Part shown: positions 1 to 6,574 of the stretch, piece after piece
Layout: each line of letters begins with the position of its first letter
Numbering within the stretch: position 1 is the stretch's first letter
Assembly: GCA_036394195.1 (NCBI GenBank)
Contig: DASWFO010000246.1
Span: 1-14,176 of the forward strand
Reading direction: 5' to 3'
Length of the DNA: 14,176 bases
From: DATJPD01 sp036394195
GTDB taxonomy: Bacteria > Pseudomonadota > Alphaproteobacteria > CACIAM-22H2
Notes under the pieces: model-generated
What the model was told of the DNA's origin: nothing
What the model saw: the letters and a program-made list of their open reading frames with translations, nothing else
Databases searched by the model: none
Translations under genes and position numbers: made by a program

Positions 1-47
1 CCCGCCGCAGTCACAAGGGCAATCGCCAGCCACTCAAGCTTACGCAT
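1..47 (-). CDS. Start of an exported protein, cut by the window edge
   Basis: Only the first 15 codons are inside the window, reading MRKLEWLAIALVTAA from an ATG at 47. The positively charged start followed by a hydrophobic alanine/leucine run looks like a Sec signal peptide. A GGGAG ribosome binding site lies 7 bases before the ATG, and a TTGACA-type promoter is found further upstream (88-115), so this gene starts its own transcript rather than depending on the sulfatase operon on the same strand. Another periplasmic solute receptor would fit the neighbourhood, but that is a guess: too little is visible to name a family. Confidence 0.6.
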   Translation of the reverse strand, partial: MRKLEWLAIALVTAA

Positions 48-80
48 CTCAGTGCTCCCACTTACCTGACTTACCCGAAT

Positions 81-105
81 GTGGTCGGATATAAGGTATG
101 ACCAC
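81..105. promoter_or_regulatory. Inverted repeat, probable operator
   Basis: GTGGTC (81-86) and GACCAC (100-105) form a perfect 6-bp inverted repeat with a 13-base AT-richer spacer. It covers the -10 box and most of the -35/-10 spacer of the leftward promoter, the usual place for a repressor. TGGT...ACCA half-sites resemble those of GntR/FadR-type regulators, but the spacing is longer than in the classic FadR site, so the regulator family is an inference. No regulator gene for it is in view. Confidence 0.4.
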
Positions 106-115
106 CCTCTGTCAA
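88..115 (-). promoter_or_regulatory. Sigma-70-type promoter for the leftward edge gene
   Basis: On the minus strand a perfect TTGACA -35 box (115-110) is followed after 16 bases by TATATC (93-88), a 4/6 match to the -10 consensus. Transcription would start near 80, giving a leader of about 33 bases before the ATG at 47, with a good GGGAG in between. The promoter overlaps an inverted repeat described separately. Confidence 0.5.
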
Positions 116-132
116 CCTATCTCGGGGTGTGG

Positions 133-1731
133 TCAGGCCAAGCCCATGGGATAGGGGCTGGTGTCAGTATTCGCCAGCATGAGCCGGGCGAGCCGCTCGG
201 TCAGATCGGCCCGCAAGCCCCGGTGTCCGGGGTTGTCCCACAGGTTAGACAGCTCGTGCGGGTCGTCCTGCAGGTCGTAAAGCTCGCCCCACGCGACCCC
301 ATCGTAGACGCTGAGGCGATAGCTCTTGGTCATCAAGGTGCGCACCCGGATGCGTCCGGGAAAGCCGAGATAGACCCGCTGGCCCTCCTCCTCGATCAAC
401 AGGGCGTCGCGCTCGAGCCGCCCGGCGGCGGCGATTTCGGGCAGCAGCGAGCGGCCTTGCATGCCGTGGAACGGGAGGACGCCCGCGCGGTCGAGGACCG
501 TGCGCGCGATGTCAAGGGTCGACGCCAGGGCCGGGCGCCGGCCCGGTGCCACGCGGGCGGCGGGATCGCGCCAGATGAAGGCGACGCGCACGATCGACTG
601 GTAGTGGATGGGACCCTTCAGCATCAGCTGGTGGTCGCCCATGTAGTCGCCGTGGTCGGACGTGAAGATCACCACCGTGTTGTCGGCGAGGCTGAGCTCG
701 CCGAGCCGCTTGAGAATGCGGCCCACCGCATCGTCGACCATGGTGATCATGCCGAAGGTCAGGGCCGTCGCCTCCCGCGCCTCGCGCTCGCTGCAGGCGA
801 ACAGGGCCGGCGAGGATTTGATCGCCTTTCCGGCGTCGCGCTGGTCCAGCAGCCAGCGGACATGCGGCGGCGCCTCGTCGCGGTCGAAGCGCCAGCTCGC
901 CGGCAACTCGATGTCGGCGGGATCGTACATGCCCCAGTAGCGGCCGGGCGGCGTGAACGGATGATGCGGATCGGGGAACGAGCATTTGAGGAAGAACGGC
1001 CGGCCGGGCGAGCCCGCGAACTCCTCGAGCCGGGCGATCGCGCGCTCCGCGACATATGAGGTCGGATAGAGCTCTTCCGGCAGTTGCGTCCGCCACGCCT
1101 GGGGGGCAGTGATCCGGTCGTCGGGCTCTGCGTTGGCTTCGCCGCGCAGCGAATCTCCGTCCGCGCGCTGCGCTCGCAGCCAGCGCGTGTAATGTCCCTC
1201 CACCTCGTCGCCGTGTTCGATGGCAAGGTCGACGGCCTCGAAGCCATAGAAGGGCAGGTCGAGATCGTGTCTGGGATCGTCGCGCCATTTCCCGGCCAGC
1301 TCCTGGTCGTAGCGCCCCGCAGGCGCCTTCACCGCCGGCCGCGGCGGGTCCGCAGCGGCGGGCGTGCCCGGGTCGTACTGGTGCGGCGGCATTTTCGCCG
1401 GGTCGCCGGTCATGTTCTGCAGATGCGATTTGCCGACCATGGCGGTCCGGTAGCCCGCCTCGCGCAGCAGGTCGGCGAACGTGGTTGCGTCGAGTGAAAG
1501 CGGAATCCCGTTGTGGCGGACACCGTGGACCGACGGCATGCGCCCGGTCATCAGGGTGGCGCGGTTCGGCATGCAGATCGGCGAGGCGACGTAAAAGCGG
1601 TCGAACGCCACGCCCGCCGCCGCGATCTTGTCGATATTCGGCGTCCGCACCATGCGGTTCCCATAACAGCCGAGATGATCGGCGCGATGCTGATCGGTCA
1701 TGATCAGGAGAAAATTCGGCCGCCCGGCCAT
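133..1731 (-). CDS. Type I sulfatase (alkaline phosphatase superfamily)
   Basis: A 532-residue hydrolase of sulfate (or phosphonate/phosphate) esters. The formylglycine motif C-M-P-N-R is at residues 53-57, followed by ATLMTGR, matching the CxPxR rule for FGE-matured sulfatases. Likely metal ligands are Asp13 (in TDQHRAD), Asp359 and His360 (SDHGDYMGDH). Other probable active-site residues are Lys101, His103, His256/His257 (FPDPHHPF) and Lys373. The DQ...DH pattern fits the choline-sulfatase/phosphonate-monoester-hydrolase side of the family rather than classic arylsulfatases with DD...DN. No signal peptide is seen, so it is probably cytoplasmic. The ATG at 1731 is chosen because MAGRPNFLLIMTDQ begins exactly at the conserved first beta strand; the longer open frame overlaps the receptor gene with arginine/proline-rich nonsense. 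It starts 2 bases after the receptor's stop. The substrate is unknown. Confidence 0.88.
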   Translation of the reverse strand: MAGRPNFLLIMTDQHRADHLGCYGNRMVRTPNIDKIAAAGVAFDRFYVASPICMPNRATLMTGRMPSVHGVRHNGIPLSLDATTFADLLREAGYRTAMVGKSHLQNMTGDPAKMPPHQYDPGTPAAADPPRPAVKAPAGRYDQELAGKWRDDPRHDLDLPFYGFEAVDLAIEHGDEVEGHYTRWLRAQRADGDSLRGEANAEPDDRITAPQAWRTQLPEELYPTSYVAERAIARLEEFAGSPGRPFFLKCSFPDPHHPFTPPGRYWGMYDPADIELPASWRFDRDEAPPHVRWLLDQRDAGKAIKSSPALFACSEREAREATALTFGMITMVDDAVGRILKRLGELSLADNTVVIFTSDHGDYMGDHQLMLKGPIHYQSIVRVAFIWRDPAARVAPGRRPALASTLDIARTVLDRAGVLPFHGMQGRSLLPEIAAAGRLERDALLIEEEGQRVYLGFPGRIRVRTLMTKSYRLSVYDGVAWGELYDLQDDPHELSNLWDNPGHRGLRADLTERLARLMLANTDTSPYPMGLA

Positions 1732-1733
1732 GG

Positions 1734-2696
1734 CTAATCCACTTTCAGGTTCAGCGTGCGGATCAGCTCCGCCTTGGCCCGGCTGTCCTCGGCGAGGCGC
1801 CGCGCGAACGCTGCACGGTCGAGATGGCGGATCGGGCTGCCGCTGCGCTCGGAAATCGTCCGGTAGCTCGCGGACTCGACCGCCTTCGCGCACCCGCCCT
1901 CGAGCTTGCTCAGGATGTCCGCCGGCACACCTTTCGGCGCGTAGAGCCCACCAAAGCCGGGCATCGACACGCTGTAGCCGAACTCGGTCACCGTCGGCAC
2001 ATCCGGGAACAGCGGGCTGCGCCGGTCGTCGAGGATCGCCAGCACACGCAGGTTCTGGCCGTTGAACGAGCCGATCGAGGGGGCCGCGAGATCGAGCCGG
2101 CCGGTCAGCACGTCCTGCAGCAGCTGCGGATAGTTGCGATAGGGCGTGTGCTCCATGCGGATCGCCGCACTCTGCAACAGGCTGTACATCTGGAGATTGG
2201 GCACGGTGGCGACGCCGGAATCGCCCCAGGTGAACTTGCCGGGATCGCGTTTCGCGACCTCGATCAGCGACTTGAAATCGGCGAAGGGCGAGTTCGGCCC
2301 GACCACCACCGCGAACTGGTTCTCGAAGGTCTGGCAGATCGGCGTGATGGACTCTGCCGTGTAGGGCAGGTCGGCCTTCAGGTGCGGCTGGATCGTGAGC
2401 TGGCCCTGCGGCGCGAAGCCGAGCGTGTAGCCGTCGGGCCTGGATGACGCCAGCGCCGACATCATGATGATGCCCGAGGCGCCCTCGCGGTTGACGACCA
2501 GGACCGAGCCGCCGGTCGCCTGGGCCAGACCCTCGCCGAGCCCGCGCGCCAGCAGATCGATCACGTTGCCGGCGCTGAACGGCACCAGGACCTGGATCGG
2601 CCGGGCCGGATAGGCTTGCGCCGCCGCCTCATGGATTGCGCCGAGGCTGCCGGCGATCGCCGCGGCCGCTGCCAGCATTCGCCGCAGACGCGTCAC
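1734..2696 (-). CDS. Bug-family (TTT-type) periplasmic solute-binding receptor
   Basis: A 320-residue receptor of the tripartite tricarboxylate transporter/Bug family (TctC-like). A Sec signal peptide covers about the first 26-28 residues (arginines, then an alanine-rich core, AAAQA cleavage region). The mature start YPARPIQVLVPFSAGNVIDLLAR is the hallmark first strand and ligand loop of the family; also visible are LVVNREGASG, PDGYTLG, TPICQTFENQFAVVV, TPYRNYPQLLQDVLTGRLDL and FPDVPTVTEFG. The start is a GTG overlapping the amidase stop (GTGA), with GAAGG 10 bases upstream; an ATG at residue 7 is the alternative. No TctA/TctB membrane genes are in view, which is common because Bug proteins are hugely expanded and often orphan. 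The ligand is probably a small carboxylate or amide related to the hydrolases in the operon. Confidence 0.92.
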   Translation of the reverse strand: MTRLRRMLAAAAAIAGSLGAIHEAAAQAYPARPIQVLVPFSAGNVIDLLARGLGEGLAQATGGSVLVVNREGASGIIMMSALASSRPDGYTLGFAPQGQLTIQPHLKADLPYTAESITPICQTFENQFAVVVGPNSPFADFKSLIEVAKRDPGKFTWGDSGVATVPNLQMYSLLQSAAIRMEHTPYRNYPQLLQDVLTGRLDLAAPSIGSFNGQNLRVLAILDDRRSPLFPDVPTVTEFGYSVSMPGFGGLYAPKGVPADILSKLEGGCAKAVESASYRTISERSGSPIRHLDRAAFARRLAEDSRAKAELIRTLNLKVD

Positions 2697-4093
2697 GATG
2701 CGAGCGCCTTCGGGCGGGCGAACGGATGGGCCGCTTCATAGGCCCGGGCGACGCGCAAGATCGTGCCTTCGTCGTGGTGGCGGCCGACCAGCTGGAACCC
2801 GATTGGCAGGCCGGCCTTGGTGACGCCGCACGGGATCGTTGCCGCCGGCTGGCGCGTCATGTTGAACGGGTAGCTGAACGGCGTCCAATCGATCCATTGG
2901 TCTTCCTGCCGCGGATCGTGCAGATCGTGCCCGACCGCCAGCGCCGGCACCGCCACCGTCGGTGTGAGCAACAGGTCGTGGCGGCGGTGAAATGCGATCA
3001 TCGTCTGGCCGATCTCGGCCCGAATCTGCTCCGCCCCGACGTAATCGGCCGCACTCTTGGTGGCGCCGAACTTCGCCGCGGCGACCAGGCCGGGATCCAT
3101 CTGGGCATGGGCCTGGGCCGGAAAGCCGGAGAGCAGGCGCGCGGCACCGCTGGTCCATAACGTCGTGAACGCGTCGCGCGGGTTCGCAAAGCCGGGATCG
3201 ATGGCCTCGACGCTCGCACCCAGATCGGTCAGCGCCTGCGCCGCCCGGTCGACCGCTTCCCGGACCTCGGGATGAACGCGGGCATAGCCCAGCGTCGGGC
3301 TGTAGCCGATCTTGATGCCCGTGATGGCTTGATCGAGGCCGAGGGTGAAATCTTTGTTGTCCGGCGGCACCGCCCACGGGTCGCGGTCGTCGGGTCCGGC
3401 GACCACGGTCAGCATGAGGGCCGCGTCGGCGACGGATCGCGTCATCGGGCCGACATGCGCGACCGTGCCGAAATAGCTCGGCGGAAAGGCCGGCACCCGG
3501 CCGAAGGTCGGCTTCAGGCCGAAGATGCCGCAGAACGATCCGGGGATGCGGATCGATCCGCCGCCGTCGGTGCCGATCGCGAGCGGCGCGATACCGGCCG
3601 CGATCGCCGCCGCGGCGCCGGCGCTGCTGCCGCCGGAGGTATGGGCGACGGCCCACGGGTTGCGCGTGACCCCGGTCAGCGGCGAATCGCCGAGCGCCTT
3701 CCAGCCGAACTCCGGCGTCGTGGTCTTGCCGAAGAGCACGGCGCCGGCTTCGCGCAGCCGCGCCGGGGCCGGCGCGTCCTCGGTCCATTTCTGGTCGCGG
3801 CTGCTCAGCTTCGAGCCGCGCAGCGTCGGCCAGCCTTTGGTCAGCAGCAGGTCCTTGATCGAGACCGGCACGCCGTCGAGCCGGCCGACCGGTGCGCCGG
3901 TTTTCCATCGCCCTTCCGACTGCCGGGCCGCGGCGAGAGCGCTCTCCGCATCCAGCAGGATGAAGGCGTTCAGCTTCGGGTTGAGCGCCTCGGCCCTTGC
4001 CAGCACCGCCGTGACCGCCTCGACCGGCGAGAACTGGCGGCGGCGATAGCCGGCGACCAGCTCGACAGCGCCGAGGTCGGCGAGGTCCGTCAT
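2693..4093 (-). CDS. Amidase-signature family amidase
   Basis: A 466-residue serine hydrolase of carboxylic amides (or related C-N bonds). The complete Ser-cisSer-Lys triad is present: Lys80 in VSIKDLLL, Ser156 in HTSGGSSAG, and the nucleophile Ser180 in GTDGGGSIRIPGSFCG, followed by GIFGLKPTFGRVP. Length and the C-terminal LPIGFQLVGRHHDEGTILRVARAYE block are typical of the family. It is not likely to be GatA: no gatB/gatC lie nearby and the context is catabolic. The ATG at 4093 overlaps the upstream gene's TGA (ATGA); the longer open frame to 4819 is antisense-type shadow inside that gene. The exact substrate cannot be read from sequence. Confidence 0.93.
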   Translation of the reverse strand: MTDLADLGAVELVAGYRRRQFSPVEAVTAVLARAEALNPKLNAFILLDAESALAAARQSEGRWKTGAPVGRLDGVPVSIKDLLLTKGWPTLRGSKLSSRDQKWTEDAPAPARLREAGAVLFGKTTTPEFGWKALGDSPLTGVTRNPWAVAHTSGGSSAGAAAAIAAGIAPLAIGTDGGGSIRIPGSFCGIFGLKPTFGRVPAFPPSYFGTVAHVGPMTRSVADAALMLTVVAGPDDRDPWAVPPDNKDFTLGLDQAITGIKIGYSPTLGYARVHPEVREAVDRAAQALTDLGASVEAIDPGFANPRDAFTTLWTSGAARLLSGFPAQAHAQMDPGLVAAAKFGATKSAADYVGAEQIRAEIGQTMIAFHRRHDLLLTPTVAVPALAVGHDLHDPRQEDQWIDWTPFSYPFNMTRQPAATIPCGVTKAGLPIGFQLVGRHHDEGTILRVARAYEAAHPFARPKALAS

Positions 4094-5229
4094 GTGGTCT
4101 CGAGCCAGGCGCCGTTGACCACGAGGCCGGCCGGCTTCAGCCGCTGCTCGCCGATGATCGTCTCGCCGATGACGTCCGTGTACTCGAAGCGGCCCGTGGC
4201 CAGCTCGAGCACCGACGCATCCGCCGGCGCTCCCGGCTTCAGCGACGCGAGATCCGGCCGCCGCAGTGCCGTCGCGGCCGCGGTCGTGGTGCAGCGGACG
4301 ACCGTGTTCAGCGACATGCCGAGGGAGAGGAATTTCGACATCGTGACCAGCAGGTCGAAGGCGGGGCCGCCGAGGCTGAGCTGGTGCACGTCGCTGCTGA
4401 TGACGTCGGGCTCGAAGCCGGCGGCCAGCGCCGCCCGCGCCGTGCGGAAGCCGAGCGAGCCCTGGCCGTGGCCGATGTCGAAGACGACGCCGCGGTCGCG
4501 CGCCGCCAGCACCTCGTCGCGCATGCGGCCGTCGCCGTGCACCGGCGCGTTGGGGAACGGCCGGAAGCAGTGGGTGAGCACGTCGCCCGGCCGCAGCCGC
4601 GTCAGGACTTCGCGCGGCGAGGGCGGCGGGTTGTCGAGATGCGCCATCACCGGCAGGCCGAGCTCGTCCGCGGCTTCGATGGCGATGTCGAGCGGGGCGA
4701 CTCCGGTGCCGAAGCTCGCCGTCCCGCCGACCCGCACCTTCACGCCGACGATCAGGTCCTTGTGCTCGCGCGCCACGCGCGCGCATTCGCGGGCATTGAT
4801 CAGCCTTATGTCGCTGCATTCGCCGACCATCAGGGCGCGGCTGTAGGCGAAGATGCCGGCGAACGACACGTTGATATAGGGCAGCACGCGCACCGGCGTC
4901 GCTTCGATGATGTGCTTGCGGAAGCCGTGGAAGTTGCCGGGCCCCGCACTTCCCGCGTCGACCAGGGTGGCGACGGCACTGCGCCGCGCCAGCATCATCG
5001 GATCGACGCCGAGAGAGGTGCCGCCCCAGTACACATGCGTGTGAAGGTCGATCAGGCCCGGGGTCACGATCCGGCCCGAGACGTCGCGTACGCTCTTCGC
5101 CTGGTCGCGCGCCAGGTTCGGACCGACCGCCGCGACGCGCCCTTCGGCGAAGGCAACGTCGACTTTGGCATCGAGATTTTGGCCCGGGTCGATGACCCGG
5201 CCGCCGCTCAGCATAAGATCGTAAGCCAT
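4090..5229 (-). CDS. Amidohydrolase/deacetylase-type metallohydrolase
   Basis: A 379-residue TIM-barrel metallohydrolase of the dihydroorotase-like amidohydrolase superfamily. The expected binuclear-metal ligands are all visible: His63 and His65 (GLIDLHTHVYWGG), Lys164 as candidate carboxylated lysine (VGVKVRVGG), His197 (VMAHLDN), His220 (DVLTHCF) and Asp280 (SSDVHQ). It most resembles the EF_0837/Atu3266 group rather than true PyrC. From family knowledge, Atu3266-type enzymes cleave acetyl esters such as acetyl-(R)-mandelate, so an acyl-ester or N-acyl substrate is a reasonable inference. This is the first gene of the leftward operon. ATG at 5229 is preceded immediately by a GGGGCGGG-rich stretch. 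It overlaps the amidase start by 4 bases. Confidence 0.88.
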   Translation of the reverse strand: MAYDLMLSGGRVIDPGQNLDAKVDVAFAEGRVAAVGPNLARDQAKSVRDVSGRIVTPGLIDLHTHVYWGGTSLGVDPMMLARRSAVATLVDAGSAGPGNFHGFRKHIIEATPVRVLPYINVSFAGIFAYSRALMVGECSDIRLINARECARVAREHKDLIVGVKVRVGGTASFGTGVAPLDIAIEAADELGLPVMAHLDNPPPSPREVLTRLRPGDVLTHCFRPFPNAPVHGDGRMRDEVLAARDRGVVFDIGHGQGSLGFRTARAALAAGFEPDVISSDVHQLSLGGPAFDLLVTMSKFLSLGMSLNTVVRCTTTAAATALRRPDLASLKPGAPADASVLELATGRFEYTDVIGETIIGEQRLKPAGLVVNGAWLETT

Positions 5230-5370
5230 GTCCCGCCCCGTAAGTTTGCCGTCAGCACTATCGGCCAGAAGCCCCGGCGGAACAAGCTGGCCTCGGAGTT
5301 TCTAATTTGGCCTCTCCCTAGAGGCGCCCCCGACATCGAGGGGGCGCGGGTATGGTATCTTGAGCCACGG
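5230..5370. other. Divergent intergenic region with stacked inverted repeats
   Basis: This spacer separates the leftward hydrolase operon from the rightward binding-protein gene. It holds two adjacent inverted repeats: CCTCT/AGAGG (5311-5315, 5320-5324; 4-base loop) and a perfect 8-bp stem GCGCCCCC/GGGGGCGC (5324-5331, 5340-5347; 8-base loop), sharing one base. Neither is followed by a T-run in either direction, so they are more likely operators or repeat remnants than terminators. No convincing -35/-10 pair stands out for either gene; TTGTTC-N17-GATAGT on the minus strand is weak. Confidence 0.4.
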
Positions 5371-5424
5371 ATGCGGCTACGATGCCTCCATGATCCGCTG
5401 GGCGCCGACGAGGTGATCGAATGA
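5371..5424 (+). pseudogene. 17-codon remnant of a second PF04392 binding-protein gene
   Basis: An ATG at 5371 opens a frame reading MRLRCLHDPLGADEVIE before a TGA that overlaps the next gene's ATG (ATGA). Its start (MRL) matches the N-terminus and its end (ADEVIE) matches the C-terminal signature of the PF04392 family; the complete gene that follows ends ADQVIE. The simplest reading is a tandem paralogue that lost its middle by internal deletion, leaving start and end codons fused. It could still serve as a translated leader coupled to the downstream gene. Confidence 0.45.
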
Positions 5425-5427
5425 GGC
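5411..5427 (+). repeat. Direct repeat, left copy, at the gene's start
   Basis: AGGTGATCGAATGAGGC is repeated exactly at 6385-6401, 974 bases away. The left copy spans the last codons of the mini-ORF and the ATG of the binding-protein gene. The matching bases include the PF04392 C-terminal codons (VIE) and an ATGA junction. Confidence 0.85.
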
Positions 5428-6398
5428 TTTGGGCGTTGATTGCGCTGGTCCTGTCATGGGCTGTGCCGGCGGTCGCGGCCGAGCAGGCCGGTGAGATGGT
5501 GCGCATCGGGTGGCTCGGGCCGGGAAATCAAAACACCAACGCTGACAACCGCGAGGCTTTTTTGCGGGGTATGCACGATCTCGGCTATGTCGAGGGGCGC
5601 GACTTCGTGCTTGAGTTACGCTTCTGGGGCAATGACGATCGCACTGCGCTGGCGTCCTCCGTGGAGGATCTCGTGCGATTGAAAGTGAATGCCATTGTGA
5701 CCCCTGGAACGCCTGCAGTTCGGGTCGTCCAGACCGCGACGCACTCAATTCCGATTGTCATGACGGCGGTCGGCGACCCCGTGGCCAGCGGATTCGTCGA
5801 CAGTCTCGCGCGGCCCGGCGGCAACGCGACCGGGCTCACCGTGCTTTCCAAGGACCTTGCGGCCAAGCGGTTAGAACTCATGAAGGATGCCGTTCCAAGC
5901 GCGCGGCGGACCGCCATCCTGGAGCATCCGGACAATCCGGTGCATGGTTCAACCATAAAGGATATGGAATCCGCCGCATTGCCGCTTGGGTTGGCGCTGC
6001 AGGTCTTCGGAGCCCGTCGTCCGGAGGACTTCGAGCGCGCTTTCACGGCGATGACCGATTGGTCAGCCGACGCTGTAATCATCTTGGATGAAGGCATTTT
6101 CGTCGCGAACAGGACCGTGATCGCAACGCTCGGGGCGCGCCGTCGTCTGCCGTTAGCTTGCGGTTTCCGGGAGATGACCGAAGCGGGCTGCCTCCTATCT
6201 TACGCGGCCAGTCTATCGGACATCAATTATCGCGCCGCCGGCTACGTCGTGAAGATCCTCAAAGGTGCAAACCCTGCGGAACTTCCCGTCGAGCAGCCGA
6301 CAAAATTCGAACTCGTGATTAATCTCAAAACCGCCAAAGCACTCGGCCTGGTCATCCCGCCATCGCTCCTCACCCGCGCGGACCAGGTGATCGAATGA
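5421..6398 (+). CDS. PF04392-type ABC transporter substrate-binding protein
   Basis: A 325-residue periplasmic binding protein of the PF04392 (ABC_sub_bind, TrpX-like) family, found in large orphan sets in Bradyrhizobium-like genomes. A signal peptide spans about residues 1-20 (AVPAVAA cleavage region). Family landmarks are VRIGWLGPG near residue 27, FLRGMHDLGYVEGRDF, AIVTPGTPAVRVVQ, PIVMTAVGDPVASGFVDSLARPGGNATGL, a mid-protein RRLPLACGFREMTEAGCLLSYAAS and the C-terminal PTKFELVINLKTAKALGL...ADQVIE. The start overlaps an upstream stop as ATGA. No cognate permease or ATPase is adjacent. It uses three TTA leucine codons and has AT-richer patches than its neighbours, suggesting a different history. 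Ligand unknown. Confidence 0.9.
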   Translation: MRLWALIALVLSWAVPAVAAEQAGEMVRIGWLGPGNQNTNADNREAFLRGMHDLGYVEGRDFVLELRFWGNDDRTALASSVEDLVRLKVNAIVTPGTPAVRVVQTATHSIPIVMTAVGDPVASGFVDSLARPGGNATGLTVLSKDLAAKRLELMKDAVPSARRTAILEHPDNPVHGSTIKDMESAALPLGLALQVFGARRPEDFERAFTAMTDWSADAVIILDEGIFVANRTVIATLGARRRLPLACGFREMTEAGCLLSYAASLSDINYRAAGYVVKILKGANPAELPVEQPTKFELVINLKTAKALGLVIPPSLLTRADQVIE

Positions 6399-6401
6399 GG
6401 C
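6385..6401 (+). repeat. Direct repeat, right copy, at the gene's end
   Basis: This is the second exact copy of the 17-bp repeat at 5411-5427. It covers the last codons and stop of the binding-protein gene. The overlapping ATG (6395) opens a further 15-codon frame, MRRNKVPATLFKTGI, ending at 6442, which may be the decayed start of another paralogue or chance. Confidence 0.8.
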
Positions 6402-6448
6402 GCAACAAGGTACCGGCGACCCTTTTCAAGACAGGCATTTAGGGGCGT

Positions 6449-6471
6449 CGGGGGCCGGCTTGCCGTCCCCG
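6449..6471 (+). terminator. Imperfect GC-rich hairpin after the binding-protein gene
   Basis: CGGGGG pairs with a TCCCCG arm, continuing after a one-base bulge into CGG-CTTG-CCG, giving about nine pairs including one G-U. It lies 50 bases after the stop. Only scattered Ts follow (CTTATGCCTTTAAT) rather than a clean run, so intrinsic termination is possible but not certain. Confidence 0.3.
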
Positions 6472-6498
6472 GGGCCTTATGCCTTTAATAATCCGATC

Positions 6499-6514
6499 TG
6501 GCACACGAATTGCG
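6499..6514 (+). promoter_or_regulatory. Sigma-54 (RpoN) -24/-12 promoter
   Basis: TGGCACACGAATTGCG matches the consensus TGGCACG-N4-TTGCW at every fixed base except the seventh G and the final W, with the obligatory GG-N10-GC spacing (GG at 6500-6501, GC at 6512-6513). Transcription would start about 12 bases later, near 6525, about 50 bases before the chosen start of the importer's binding-protein gene. This also argues against the two upstream in-frame ATGs (6479, 6518). An enhancer-binding protein such as NtrC would be required; I could not make out a clear NtrC site in the 100 bases upstream. Confidence 0.55.
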
Positions 6515-6574
6515 ATCATGAAGCCACGGAACGCGGCGCAACCGTGGCACTCGACAGGGGATGGGGGTCCGACC

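Noticed and set aside
1732..1893. A 54-residue N-terminal extension of the sulfatase
   Set aside because: It overlaps the receptor gene, is rich in Arg/Pro, and precedes the conserved start MAGRPNFLLIMTDQ.
3272..4846. A 524-codon open frame on the plus strand
   Set aside because: It lies antisense to the amidase and metallohydrolase genes, which have complete catalytic motifs. Its translation is arginine/alanine-rich without any recognisable domain, as expected of high-GC antisense frames.
6479..6574. Upstream in-frame starts (6479, 6518) for the importer binding protein
   Set aside because: They would put charged residues before the signal peptide and both lie at or before the transcription start expected from the sigma-54 promoter.
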